Positions 11,663 to 23,485 of a DNA stretch of 64,000 nt are shown in pieces. The position numbers and the translations under genes were made by a program. Positions within the stretch are counted from its first letter, which is position 1, and each line of letters starts with the position of its first letter. The stretch is from Lonicera japonica (taxonomy: Eukaryota; Streptophyta; Magnoliopsida; Dipsacales; Caprifoliaceae): NCBI GenBank assembly GCA_021464415.1, contig CM038466.1, forward strand, positions 21,143,017 through 21,207,016, written 5' to 3'. A model generated the notes under the pieces. That model saw only the letters and a program-made list of their open reading frames with translations, had not been told where the DNA came from and did not search any database.

Positions 11663-12400
11663 CTAGGGAGAATGAGTTCCATAAACTTGATGTTTGACTT
11701 TTACTCCAGGGAATACTTGAATTTGAATTGTCTTGCTAATCTTATCAACATATAAGATTTCACCATTTGCAACTGTGAAGGCAAGTTGACATGGCTTCCA
11801 AAAAGAGGCTGGAAGTAAATTAGGATTCATCATGGACTTAGTTGCACCCGTATCAAAGAGAGCGAGTACATTGATGGGCTTTGCATAAGCTTTAGTGAAA
11901 ATCTTTACTCGAGCTAGTGGAGAGTGAATGGTCATGCAATCTTCACTTGAGAATGTGAGTTGCTGGAGAGAGGCAAGTAGCGGTGTACTATCTGATTCAC
12001 CATCAGCGACATCAGATTCATCAGTAATCTCTGATTCAGGTTCTGAGTCAAAATAAGCAATGGTCATAAGGCAGTCAGCAGAGGCTTCATCATCTGCCGA
12101 GAGTATGGATTCAACATCAGATTCTTGAATGTCCGGAGCTAACTGGTGTAGCAACGCCATGAATTGCGTTCTTTTGGTTGTGTTTGGACAATTCTTCGCA
12201 AAATGACCAGGCTTCTTACAGATGAAACATTTATCTGTCTTTTTTCCTCGAAAAATCTTTTTTTTTACAAACTTAAACTTCTTTTTGGACTTATGAGGCT
12301 TTTTCTTTTTATAGGGCTTGATAAAGTTATCATTAGAAGAACGGTGAGAAGAAGAACGATGGCCTTTCTTTATCGGGAAAACTTTTTGTGCTGAGAAGAA
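11663..12400 (-). pseudogene. Caulimovirid zinc knuckle and aspartic protease, broken
   Basis: A strongly basic Lys/Arg/Ser stretch leads into a CCHC zinc knuckle (12188-12229, CFICKKPGHFAKNC), the usual nucleic-acid-binding end of caulimovirid coat protein. The same frame continues through an acidic linker into a retroviral-type aspartic protease with the catalytic ALFDTGATKSMM motif at about 11868-11838. A stop at 11663 interrupts it, but the same frame can be followed with more stops to the RT at 11272. The protease would release the mature viral proteins from the polyprotein. Confidence 0.8.
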
Positions 12401-13383
12401 TCACACGTAGAATTTTTATTCTTGCACTTGATTTGCCAATGATCTTTATTGCACGCAGAAGAGAGCATCTTGCTTGTCTTTTCCATATCGTCAAAGAGTT
12501 TCTTTTGATTGCAAATTCGTTCAACAGAATCAGTGAGGTGTTCATAAATCTTTTCAATAGAGAGATTCTTGAGCTGCAGTTTTTGAATTTTGAACAACTT
12601 ATCTGATTCTGTAACAAGAGCATCTGGAAATGATTGAAAGAAAACTTGCTTCAAATTTTCATCATCAAGACCGCCAATGACATAAAACCGTTGAGACACA
12701 CGATCATAATGGCGTTTTAGATCAGCTTCTTTGAGGGAACAACATTTCATTCCCATAAATTCTATGCGAGCAATATCAACATACTTGGAAGGAGTTCCAA
12801 CAAACTCGTGGTAGATGCTACCAAGGAAAATATCAATATAAGCAACTTGTTGTAACTGCAACTGTCGGTATTGTCCTAGAGCTTCATACCAATCATGCAA
12901 TCTTCCAACTAATCTTGCAAGAAATATTTTGAAGACAGATTTGAGATCATAAATCTCATTATCAGCAATCATCCATGCATTGAATTGGAAAAACCTTTCT
13001 CGCCAAAACTTTGGCTTGATATCATCAAGGGTGAAACGAATATGGTTATCATGGGCATGGGGAGAAGGTGTAACTGGTGGTGCAGTTGGGTGAGGCATTT
13101 GGGTAAGTTCAGGGGGATCTTCAACCATGGGTTCTGTAGAACTTTCACGGGGAGGTTGAAGGTTGGAGGATTAAGCAGAATAGAGTTCTTCAAATGAGGA
13201 GAAGAGGTCATTAGAATTGGTTTTTTCTGAAATTCTGTCAGGGAGTGCTAAGGTTCTGAGAAATGAGGCTATTTGGTTAACTGGATGGTTTTCATGGATT
13301 TGCATAGTGAACATATCCATAGGCTTAGAGGAGGCGCCTTGGATAAGATCGGTAGCTTCAACTGGCTGAGAATAGGCATCTAG
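12370..13383 (-). pseudogene. Caulimovirid coat-protein region, broken
   Basis: The core between about 13050 and 12400 is alpha-helical in composition, with a WRERFFQFNAWM motif followed by RLVGRLHDWYEALGQ and, later, a VSQRFYVIGGL motif. Its position directly before the basic region and zinc knuckle makes it the capsid domain. The frame is the same as the movement-protein frame. One stop (about 13170) lies in the linker, and a frame change near 12370-12400 separates it from the knuckle. Identity rests on position and composition more than on a catalytic signature. Confidence 0.6.
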
Positions 13384-14773
13384 TTAAGAAGATGGGGTAG
13401 TTTTCGAGGATTGGGACACAGGAGGTTCTTGGGAAATTACTGGTAGTCCTCTAGCTTCTCTAGCTGTTGGAGGAGGTGGGATAATTTTAACTGAGCCACG
13501 GGGGTTGATATAGGGAAGTTGAGGTTCTGGTGAAGGACCACGAACTCTGGGATAAGTTGCTCTTTGAGGTGGGTAAGTTGGTTTAAGTTGAGGTTTTGAA
13601 GGAGATGATGACCATGGTGGTAATCTTCTCTTTGGTAGTTCATCCCATAAATTAATACTGAAAGTATTATTGAATCCAGTCATTAAATCACGGGCACTAA
13701 GGGAAAGGGAATGAGGGTTCTCAATTGGATAAAACAAAGATGAGGCATCTTGAGTATCCTGGTGGGAAAATAAAGGTGAGGGTAATGGCTTTTCATATGT
13801 AGCAGCATATTTTGCATATTCACTGCGTTCAATGTATTTCAATTGGGCATGCAGTGCTTTCTTTTCTCTTTCTTTATCAGCAAAAAAAATGGCTGTAGCG
13901 GCAAAATCATGAACTGTTGTCGCCATATAGTGCATCTACTCATTTAAGGTCTTGATTCGCATTTTGAGATCTACTATAGCTTCATCCATGTTTAAGAAAG
14001 ACGAAACTCGAGCATCTAATCGCTTGGTGGTTTGCGCAATCTGGGAAAGAACTTTATTATGAGCAATTACATTTTCAGCTTGCCAATTTAGTGCTGCTTC
14101 AGCTGCTGTAACCTTTTTCATCTTGCCATCAGAACCAATGGAGGTTGGATCAGGAATCTTCCATCTATGACTTGGATGTTCAGAAAGATTATCAAAATCT
14201 TCTAAAGGAGGGAAATGGTACGAGTCATTTTCAGGAGATAACATGTAGCAAGAAACCGGTTGAGGTTGAACAGTAGGTGGTGAGGGAATGAGAGTAGAAG
14301 GGTACTGTTTATAGGGTCATCCTAAAGCCTTGAGGGCTCGTTGGGCATATGGGGTAAGACGTTGAGGTGGAGGTTTAGGTTTTTCTGGTTAAGATGGTGG
14401 TGGAGGTGGCTAACAGGAAGAAACTTCTAGTTGTGGAGATGGTAGAGGGGAATCACCGTAAGTGACAAAATAGTCAAATTTTCCACTGGGTTCTCCAAGA
14501 AGACCGACGGTTTTATCACCTGCACCAAACCGTTATTGGAGAATTTCTTGAGAAGATAGAGGCTTGCCATACCTTTTCTTTCTATAACGCTTCAATTCTT
14601 GCGGATCAAGATCTGCTTCATAAGCCAGCTCTTCACATGCATCACAATAGCAAACATCATACCATATATGACATTTGCTGTCCTTAGCTTAGTAAATTGG
14701 AGTTCCCTGCATATCAAACGAAAGAATAGCCATAGGCTTATTCTTTAAGGTCGAATATGTGGGTAACTTAATA
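13384..14773 (-). pseudogene. Caulimovirid linker region between movement and coat protein
   Basis: This continues the movement-protein frame with several in-frame stops (for example at 13936 and 13384). Early in it a Cys-rich patch (WYDVCYCDACEE) is visible. A Pro-rich segment and a likely coiled-coil stretch follow (13940-14170, heptad-like A/L spacing), then another Pro/Ser-rich tail. A coiled coil between movement and coat proteins would suit a virion-associated function, as known for badnaviruses, but that is inference. Confidence 0.5.
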
Positions 14774-14775
14774 AT

Positions 14776-15597
14776 TTACTGCATCATGTTAAGTTCCGTT
14801 TGGAATGGATTTCGCTCTGGGGTTGCTGATGCTTTCTGATTGTTAAAGCGCATTTCAATCTGTTTGTCAGCACGGCGTCGATATGTAGGATTCGTCTGTT
14901 GGAGAGATTCGGTATTGGCATGTTCATGAAGTTTTTCATAAGAGGTAACCCAAACTTCAGGTAACAGCTTCACTAATTCAATACGAGCAAGCTGTCGCAG
15001 GACATAGGTAGTGGTATGTGCAGCATTTGAATCAATGGTAAGCATCAATGCTTCAGAAGTGGATGAACCAGGAATACATAAATCATAAGAATGATTTTGT
15101 ACTCGGTAAACCATTTGTCGATGAACTGTAGCTGCTGATGTACTAGGGACCATAGAGACACATGTTGTTTGAACCTGTAGCTTGAGAGCATCGCACACAT
15201 ACTTATCATTCAGGGGAATGTTAAAATTGGGATACAGCGTAAAAAACACCGTTCCTGCATTTAACGTTGCTTGAACATTACCAAGAATTGCTTGTTGGTA
15301 ATCAGTGAGTCGGGAATCGACAAGGGCAAGTCGAACAACTGCTGACAATCCTTTTCTGCCATGGAAAGTAACAGCAAATCGAATTACTCTAAAGTGCATA
15401 TGAGTATAACCTTGTGCTAAGGCCATACGGGGAATATCACGAGAAAACGGGACATTAAAGAACTGTTCTTCATGTCCAGACTTGACAATGATAGAATCAA
15501 ACTTTGTACAGTGGACAAACTTTTTTACTGAAAGTTTTGACTGCTCAGAGGAAACTAACTGTCTAATTCTTCTAGTGAAAGAAGGTGAAGATGGTTT
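14776..15597 (-). pseudogene. Caulimovirid movement protein (30K superfamily)
   Basis: The frame is open from 15597 to 14776. It carries the features of a 30K-type movement protein: an LALVDSR motif with the conserved Asp, then a TLNAGTVFFTLYPNFNIPL segment and an LQVQTT motif. Badnavirus and petuvirus movement proteins have the same arrangement. The family widens plasmodesmata for cell-to-cell transport. The N-terminus is lost: an in-frame stop lies at 15598-15600, and no convincing ATG lies before an internal Met at 15426. The C-terminus runs into a stop at 14776 and the frame continues as the linker. Confidence 0.75.
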
Positions 15598-15600
15598 TTA

Positions 15601-16399
15601 GAAAACATGGTAAGGGTTTGTGATTGGGAGATTTGTTTAGGGAATTTGATCTTCAACAGGAAGATGAGTGATTTCAAACAAAGACTCTATTTTACTATAT
15701 CATGACGCGAACTATTAGACCTAAATGACTCTGATGGAGTTAAAGACTTAGAAGAAGACGCAAACATTGATTTTGATTTTGTAAACATTTTAAATTTTAA
15801 AATAGGAAGCTTATGGGGTTTAAGGTATACAAAAGATAAGAGATGCTTTCACTACAAAATAATATAAGGATTGATGTGTTTGTTACAGAAAATGATAATA
15901 TTCATAGATCAAAGATCTTCGACAACCTTTCATACCTGACTAATTTTATAATCACATACTTGACCACAAACAGCGAGCATTTATCAGGCATAAACACGGC
16001 ACCCTTGCCTCAAAAGCCTAGTGCTCAAACACCTGTCCTTGTATGAGATTATAACGCTTAGTGGTATAAAAGAATTATACTAGTGTTCTGAAGAGTAGAA
16101 CAAATGTGTTCTGATACGAGAGATCCACACAAGTTTTCTGAGTGTTCTGATGTGAGAGATCCATTAAAATGGCAGTCATAGAGCATACTAAAATCAGAAA
16201 AGATGCTTAGTGGCAGACATAAAGCCTATTAAACATTTTTTAGATTCTTCATACTAATCAAAGTATAAATATCACTGAATATCATTTACTTAAAACAAAG
16301 CAACATTTAATCATTTTGAAAAGAAAGAATAGCTTATAAATTGCAACCTTAAAACCTTAAGCTTACCTTGAAAGACTACTCATGAGGCATCGAAGTTAA
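15601..16399 (-). other. Caulimovirid leader, non-coding
   Basis: This lies between the primer site and the first movement-protein sequence on the minus strand. It holds only short open frames, as in the structured leaders of caulimovirid pregenomic RNA. No host gene is seen on either strand. Confidence 0.5.
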
Positions 16400-16411
16400 C
16401 CTTTGATACCA
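16400..16411 (-). promoter_or_regulatory. Minus-strand primer binding site (tRNA-Met type)
   Basis: The minus strand reads TGGTATCAAAGG, close to the caulimovirid and copia consensus TGGTATCAGAGC that pairs with the 3' end of initiator tRNA-Met. It lies directly inside the 33-bp terminal repeat, as expected for position 1 of the viral map. Confidence 0.65.
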
Positions 16412-17117
16412 ATTAGAAGGGGAGATATCTATAGTGACGGACTATACGTGGAGAGAGTAAATGACTATTTACCCTTCCCGGCCATGTGAGCTGGGTATAG
16501 TCTGGACATATGATAAAAGGTACTCTGTTTTGTGGGTTCCATTCATCTTCTTCATTCTAAATAAATATAGGATCATATATGAGAGATTTAATCTATCTTA
16601 ATACTCTAAAAAACATGAACATACCTCTTTTGTTTCATTATTCTTTAGAATGTCATCATTATCACCACCTTTTTCTTTCTTCACCATCACCAAGTTCTTT
16701 CTTCTTCTATTCAAAACTTTTACTTAATGTTCAAACTACCAACCAATAATACTTGCACTTGGATTTAATGTAGAAATTTTGATTTTTGGAGCCAAACTAG
16801 TAAAGAACCGAGTTTGAATGCAATACTCGGTTTGCTTGGGAAGAAGGTTTGTGGGGAGAGTAAATGGGGTTTGTGGGGGAAGGGTGAATAAATTATGTGG
16901 GGGTGGGGGTGTTAGTGACATATAAGGGGGGTGTTTTAAAGTGTGTGATTAATTTATTACCCATGGATAAATTGATAGATTAATTTTTTTACCTTAGAGT
17001 AAATATGTTAATTAAGGGGGGTGTTTGTGAGATATAAGGGGGGTGTTTAAAAGTGGATCAATTCAAAATTAAGTGGAGTGTGAATGAGATAAATAGAGAT
17101 TGTAAATAGTCTCACCC

Positions 17118-17446
17118 ATAAAAATCGAGTAGCTGATACGATGACAAAGGTGGGAATTAACCAAGGAGAAGAAAACATCATAGTCATAATTCTCTCGGCT
17201 GAAGCGGTGGAACTGCTCCAAGATGACTTGAGAGGGGTGGCTGTCCCGGAGGGTTTTAATTCTGTTTTCTTTTTCTTTCGCTTGTACCAAAAAAAATGGA
17301 TGCGTGTATAAAAATTATTAAGACTGGATTTTTTATTTTTTATTAAAAAAAAAGGTAGTCCAAGTCTTTTTTTGTAAGTAAATAAAAGAAATTTCATCCA
17401 AAACTCTATTCAAATTTAAAATCTTCCGGTAGTTATATTGCCGAGG
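17118..17446. other. Intergenic, no gene recognised
   Basis: Unique sequence between the TIR transposon and the tandem duplication. The two short minus-strand open frames here overlap the transposon end and show no recognisable motif. Confidence 0.4.
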
Positions 17447-17669
17447 TTATCTCGCTTTCTACTAAAACTATTTCTTAAAAAATTTATGCATAAATTATAC
17501 TATGTTTATGTATGAATCGGCCATACCATACATCTCCTTACATAAAGATCCTCAATTTAAAAGAAATTTTGTTAAATTTGGGTTTAAGATCCTGCGGTTA
17601 AAATTATAGATATTTTAAACATAACTACCTGAATTCACATTGACGCACCTATTGACTTAGAGGATAAAA

Positions 17670-18223
17670 TCTAATAGTATAATATTATTATGGAGGAAGT
17701 CCTCCGTAATAAGTTTTCTCTCTCCTATTTAATTTTTATTTAATTATAGTGTCCTTTCCTGCTTTTCAATAATTCACTTCTTCCTTAATAATATTAATCC
17801 ACTTCCTTTGTAATAATTATATATTATCTTCTCTCTTATTAATTGCTACTATAATTGCCATAATAATAACACATTTAATACCCATACACTCTCTCTTATT
17901 AATTGCTATAATAATTTTTATAATAATCTATATTATTTATTATTGTTATAATAATAATTACTATTGTTATAATAATAATAATTATTATTATTATCATAGT
18001 AAAATCTAGGAATTGTAATAATTATATTTAGTGATAAATAATTTTTATTATGAAACATTTATTTACTTATTTTTTAAATTTTTTCATTTTTCATATTTAC
18101 ATCTATACTTAGTATATTTTAGTATTATGGAAGGAATAAGAAGAGGTTACCCTATTTATTGTACTCTTTAATGTTTCTTTTTTATTTTTCTTTTTTGAAA
18201 TTATTTTTTTAAGCATGAACTGA

Positions 18224-18283
<60 letters not shown>

Positions 18284-18485
18284 GAAAAAATGCATCATTT
18301 TACCCGCGTTATTTTGAGCTTTCATTGCTTTTATTATTTGAATTAATTGTGTGTTTTATTGTATAGTTAAAGCTATATTTTACATGGATTTGTAGTGATT
18401 TTATTCAATTTTTGTTCATTATTACATAATTTTTTTTAATAATAATTTGAATACCATCCCGTGCATCGCACGGGTTTGTAACTAG
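17670..18485 (+). mobile_element. Helitron A (816 bp, non-autonomous)
   Basis: It begins TCTAATAGTATAATATT after host A (17669) and ends ...TTTGTAACTAG before host T (18486), the A|T insertion typical of Helitrons. A 7-bp GC-rich hairpin CCCGTGC-atc-GCACGGG lies at 18458-18474, seven bases before the terminal CTAG. It contains an (ATT)n microsatellite (about 18226-18281) and no RepHel coding sequence, so it would need a helper for rolling-circle transposition. Confidence 0.85.
18226..18281. repeat. (ATT)n microsatellite
   Basis: Uninterrupted ATT/TTA trinucleotide run of about 18 units inside Helitron A. Confidence 0.95.
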
Positions 18486-19004
18486 TTCAAAAGTAAAACT
18501 TGGGGTATTTTTTTATTTTTATAACAACCAAGAATAATTGAGTTATTACAAAAATAGCAATGAAAGATATATTCAAAATGTGAAAAGGGAAATATTAAAA
18601 GCTTATGAGTTATGACAAGTAAAGTTTAATTTAGTTAATAGAAAATTTTTATTAATAATTAATTTTTCTTGAATTACGATGCATATATACATTACCATTT
18701 AATTATATTACCTATTATCTCGCTTTCTACTAAAACTATTTCTTAAAAAATTTATGCATAAATTATACTATGTTTATGAATAAATCGGCCATACCATACA
18801 TCTCCTTACATAAAGAATAAATCCTCAATTTAAAAGAGTTTTTGTTAAATTTGGGTTTAAGATCTTGTGGTTAAAATTATAGATATCTTCTAAAACTATA
18901 TAAAAACGGAGCCTTTGAGCCTTTAAGATATCCACGTGGTAGCTTCTTAAGAGGTCCTGCATTTATTTACCTTTTTATTATATATTTTTCTAGAAATTAG
19001 TTAG

Positions 19005-19596
19005 AAGGTCTTACTAGACATTGATTTTTACCAAAACTCCAATGAATAATATTTTTTTGAATGAAAGGCCTATTTTTAATTGGTAATTAGTGTAAGAGGC
19101 CTATTTTATTTTATATTTTAAATGAAGGTATTTGAATAAATTTAAATATCATTTAATTAATAAAAACATGTTATATATTACCTAAATTACCCCCTCTTTA
19201 TGAAATTTGCACAAAAAATATGAATATTGCAGTGAAATATGGACTGCAATATGAACTTTGCACTAGAAATATGGACTGCAAAGTTCACATTGCAGTAAAA
19301 TATGGACTGCAATATGAACTTTGCACCAAAAATATGGACTGCAAAGTTCATATTGCAGTAAAATATGGACTGCAAAGTTCATATTGCAGTAAAATATAGA
19401 CTGTAAAGTTCATATTGCAATCCATATTTTAATGCATATTGGTATTTTTTAGTTTATTTTAAGGGTTGGGATGTCATTTTATAATGAAAAAAAAAACACA
19501 TGTCATATTATTAATAAAATAAAAAAATAGGCCATTTGTTTACAAAAAAAATTATTCATTGGCTTTAGTGTGAAAATCTTTCTCTAATAAGACCTT
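19005..19596. mobile_element. TIR MITE nested in Helitron B
   Basis: The left end AAGGTCTTACTAGA (19005-19018) and right end (19583-19596) are inverted partners. The similarity runs inward about 75 bp to 'ccaatgaataat' and 'ggcctattttt' on both sides. The interior 19200-19440 is a tandem array of a motif of about 30 bp containing 'atggactgcaaagttc'. The target duplication is unclear. Flanking Helitron sequence holds two copies of 'cctgcatttatttacc' (18956 and 19676), suggesting a local duplication around the insertion. Confidence 0.6.
19200..19440. repeat. Short tandem repeats (atggactgcaaagttcat units)
   Basis: About six to seven imperfect units alternate between 'tatggactgcaatatgaa' and 'atggactgcaaagttcata', separated by 'ttgcagtaaaa' or 'tttgcaccaaaa'. 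Because 'tgcaaagttcatattgca' contains inverted halves, each unit can also fold back on itself. Confidence 0.75.
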
Positions 19597-22195
19597 TTTT
19601 TTAATTGTCCCTATATTTTTTCCCTATTTTAAATTATAAAAACAGAGCCTTTGAGCAAAAAGCTTTTTAAGAGTCCTGCATTTATTTACCCTTTCTTTAT
19701 ATATCTCTTTTCCCTATGTTAAATTCTAGAACTAGAACTCCTCATCTCCTTTCATTCATTTTCTTTCCCTGGTTCATGAATTCATCTTCTTTCTTCATTC
19801 ATTCACTTATGGAACTATTCGTCTGCTTCCATTTATTACGGCTCTTCCTCTTTGATTTTCGCAGCAGCGTCCTTTATAAGCGGGTGAGACATGGTGCTTA
19901 TTACATCTCTTCTTGCTCTTTATGCCATTCTGGTAACAGTTTTAATTTTGCACCTAATTTCGTTTGATTAAATGAATATATTAGGACTAGCAGCATAATG
20001 TTGGGATTATTGTTTAATTAATTTAATACGAAAGTTCATTTTGAGGAAGAATTTCCAGGTTTGGTCAAGTTGAGAGAGAAAGAGAGAGAATTGTGTTGTG
20101 GAGCAGGTGTATGTATATGTATGTATTTATGTATATATCTTCTTTTTTTTCTTTGTATAGAGAGAGAGATCCGGCCGACTGAGGAAAGCAGAGAAAATTG
20201 AAAGAGGTGGGGTTGGAGTGGGGGTAGGGGTGGGGTTGAGGGAGGGGGAGGAAAGAAGGATTTTTGGTTCCGGGTGCACTGTTGGCTCTGCTCAATAGCC
20301 AGGAGCAGACGACCCCAGAATATGCCACCCATTAAACAAAATATTATTATTACAAACAGAGTTTAATTAACAAAAACTCTCACAAAAAAAAATTGTGAGA
20401 GTTTTTGTTCTCCTCCTAAAACATGAAGGTCTTCTTCGAGGGATTGAAGTGTAGATGAATATATCTTCTTTTTTTTCCTTTTTTTTGTTTGTTCTAGCTC
20501 AAGCCTTCATTGATGTGCTCCACATGATTAAAATATATATCACACAAGCAAAGCATCTTATTAAAGTTAATGGTAATGGGGCAACTTTAGACATTTAACG
20601 GATGCCACGAAATAAAAAGTGCGGGTCTCCTGGCACTTAAGAAATCAGAACTCTTTTTACCTGCTCTGTTTATTAGTCTGTAGGTTTTCATTTCTTTTTT
20701 TAATGCCTTTTCATGTTTCATACTTTTAATTTTCTATATGCTTCTACACACCTATTTTAATATTTATCCACTTTTTTTCTAGAGTTTGCTGGATGATCCC
20801 TGTAAAGAGCTTCAATTCTTACAACACTGATTGAAGAGGTACATGTCCAAAATTTTCTTATTTTATACTTTTCCTTTTAGTACTCAATTTGAAGAATATT
20901 TGTCCCCTAAAAGCTTTTATATAGCAAAATACAAATAAAGTTATTTGTATATTCAAGTTTTTCGATATACTCACAATTTTTTTTCATAACTACTGTCCCT
21001 ATTTTGTTAAAAAGCTTTTATACAGCAACATACAAATAAAGTTATTTGTATATGCAAGTTTTTTGATACACTCACAATTTTTTTTCATAACTACTGTCCC
21101 TATTTCGTTAATATGAACAATTCCAAATTTTCCTTTATATGCAAATGTTTGACTATGAACCGTCAATTCGAACAATGATTGTGAAATCGTTTTTATGTAT
21201 ATGTATGATTGAAGATTTGGCCAATTTGGCCCCTTTATTGATGTACAGAGAGAAAAATAAGGGCAAAGAAAATGAAAATTTTGAAGATCCGTCCGTGTTT
21301 CTATGGTTATATTGGATAAATTTTATCTTATGCTGAGGGCTTTTGATTTTTTATGGTTTTCTTTCTACTTAGCTTCCTGTTAAGGTGAACTGCTCTATTC
21401 TTTTTTTGGATTGTAGACAATAAAAGAAGAAAAGCAAAACTATGTGAGTAATTGAGTAATATTTTATATGTACAATGTACAATGTGTATATACACAGTGC
21501 CAGTGTGCTTTGTGAATTCTTTTGATTCTTTTCTAGCGTAATGGATCATTGGGTACTTCTTGATTGCTTCCGTCCTGAGTCTGAGACTTGAGGCGGAGTA
21601 ATTTGATGTCCTCAGAGACTTCATAGGGGAGTTATTTTACAAGGTATCTTTATGTTAAATAAAGGAAAAAAGGGTTCACAGAGACAAATTATAAATTCTT
21701 TTGACAAAAAAGCTTTGAAGCATTTAAGAAATAGGATCTGCCATATGCCAATGCCATATCCCTTGGAAGATGCTAAATTACAACATTCTGCATTTCAACC
21801 CTCCTTTTTCCTTTTCTCATCACCAACAACCACACTATATGACATCAAACCCAACCTTCTTGAACAGGCCCTCTTAGTATTATATGTTCACTGTGTATAT
21901 ACAGAGTGTACATATATATATATATATATACAAATATCATATATATCATAATTAATATGAATGTATAATTTATTTATTCCTTTCTAACCAAATAACTTAT
22001 TGAACCCATTGATCATTCAAGAATAATTTATTTTCACAGAAGGAAAATAGAAGGTTAGTGAGCACATGCTTAGATGATGACATTTTATTTCTCTAGGGAA
22101 ATTTTTTATTCAGTCCAAAATTCACATATTCCTGGTGCAAGATAAATTAGTCGTATAACACGTTTATATTAATATATGTATGTACAATTTTTTTA

Positions 22196-22301
<106 letters not shown>

Positions 22302-23485
22302 TCTGAAAGCATATATACAATTTATTATTTGTACTAAAAGTTTATAGATAGAATTGAATATTTTCAATCACTTAAATTTAAATTCAATTGTATTGAATGA
22401 TTAGATTTAATATTGCGTTTCTTAAATTATTAGGAGAAATTTTATTCAGTTAATCTTAGAGTCTTTTAATGTCAAATTACCCTATATATTAACTAATAAG
22501 TCTAGACAAGAAACACTTTGGGTATTTGACTAAATTTGCGTACTTTTTGTCGAATGATACTTGCCATGTTTAAAAGCCAAACAAAAAAAGGGCTAGACAC
22601 TTGAAAGATAGATTTGCTCAAAAGGTTTAAATTAAAGGTTATACTAATGTATGCAAGGCAGGCACCTGAGGCATAGCTGAATTTGCCTATAGTATTCACA
22701 TGATAAATGTGCTCCTGCAGTTTCTTTAATTTTCTGCTTTCAATTTCAGAATTTGTACATAAATTAGAATGTTGGATTATACTTAATCTCTTCTTCAGTA
22801 GTAACTGCGTGCATGTTTGTTTAATTAATTTAGTGTGTTTTTCAACGTTGCAGTGTTTTACACATCGAAGCATTTCTCGGTCCTGTCTGTGAGTAGATAA
22901 CAAAGAAATATATTGTGCAAATAAAGTAATTATTCATGTCCTTGTACTTTAAATAATGAAGTTTGCTTACTTTTAAATGACTTTTTCTTAAATGTTTTCA
23001 TATATATATCATACATCTACGATTGTTATAATAGAAGTGGATATATATACTTAGTATAATATGGGTTGAATTTGACCAATTGCGAACATACAAACATATA
23101 TATATTGTACCAAATTAGAAATGGATATTCATAAGTGTGTATATATACATTTAACACATATCGAATTAGATTTGATATAGTGTAAGTTCCGATTGAATTT
23201 GTATACAAAATGATACAATCTTATTAGTTTTGCATTAATCTATTTTTAAAGTTTGTGAAAAAACTAGAAATATTGTTTTGAGATTTATCAACTATTATTG
23301 TAAGTATATAAATTTGTGATATTAATTTTTTTTTATTTTTGTAAAACGCAACAGCAAAAAATATTATAAATAAATAAAAAAACCTAATTTAGCAATACAC
23401 CTGTGCATCGCACGGGTTTACTAACTAGTTTTAAATATAACTATGTGAATTTGCATTGACGCACCTATTGACGTAGATGATAAAA

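Larger units (their letters stand above)
8484..16447 (-). mobile_element. Endogenous caulimovirid (pararetrovirus), near unit length, degenerate
   Basis: Read on the minus strand the order is leader with tRNA-Met type primer site, 30K-type movement protein, linker, coat protein, CCHC knuckle, aspartic protease, reverse transcriptase, RNase H, acidic C-terminal region, then a TATA promoter. This is the order of caulimovirids with one long ORF (petuvirus- or florendovirus-like). No integrase domain is seen, which argues against a Ty3/gypsy element. A direct repeat of about 33 bp marks both ends (8484-8517 and 16414-16447; shared core ggggagatatctatagtgac), like a terminal redundancy. The unit of about 7.93 kb equals one caulimovirid genome. 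The frame of roughly 6.7 kb holds more than a dozen stops and two frame changes, so this copy is not coding-competent. Genus assignment is inference. Confidence 0.8.
7927..17117. mobile_element. Large TIR DNA transposon carrying a caulimovirid insertion
   Basis: The left end GGGTGAGACTATTTACAA (7927-7944) is exactly repeated in inverted form at the right end (17100-17117). Similarity continues inward in patches: 'ctcacaaacaccccc' and 'gtcactaaca' motifs, then a better-conserved inverted block 8246-8390 against about 16447-16590. Outer flanks are ATAAAAAA (7919-7926) and ATAAAAAT (17118-17125), an 8-bp duplication with one mismatch. An 8-bp duplication would fit hAT and 8-11 bp would fit Mutator; the TIR itself does not settle the class. 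No transposase was found, so the element was non-autonomous before or after the viral sequence entered. Confidence 0.6.
17447..18717. repeat. Tandem duplication, copy 1 (contains Helitron A)
   Basis: Host sequence 17447-17669 plus 18486-18717 (about 455 bp once the Helitron is removed) recurs as copy 2 at 18718-18885, 23429-23485, 23915-24042 and 25931-26041. Copy 1 is uninterrupted where copy 2 carries Helitrons B and D, giving two natural empty sites. Confidence 0.85.

Noticed and set aside
9801..15597. Interpretation of the 8.5-16.4 kb unit as a Ty3/gypsy retrotransposon
   Set aside because: No integrase is present, a 30K-type movement protein is, and there are no LTRs beyond a 33-bp repeat; this fits a caulimovirid better.
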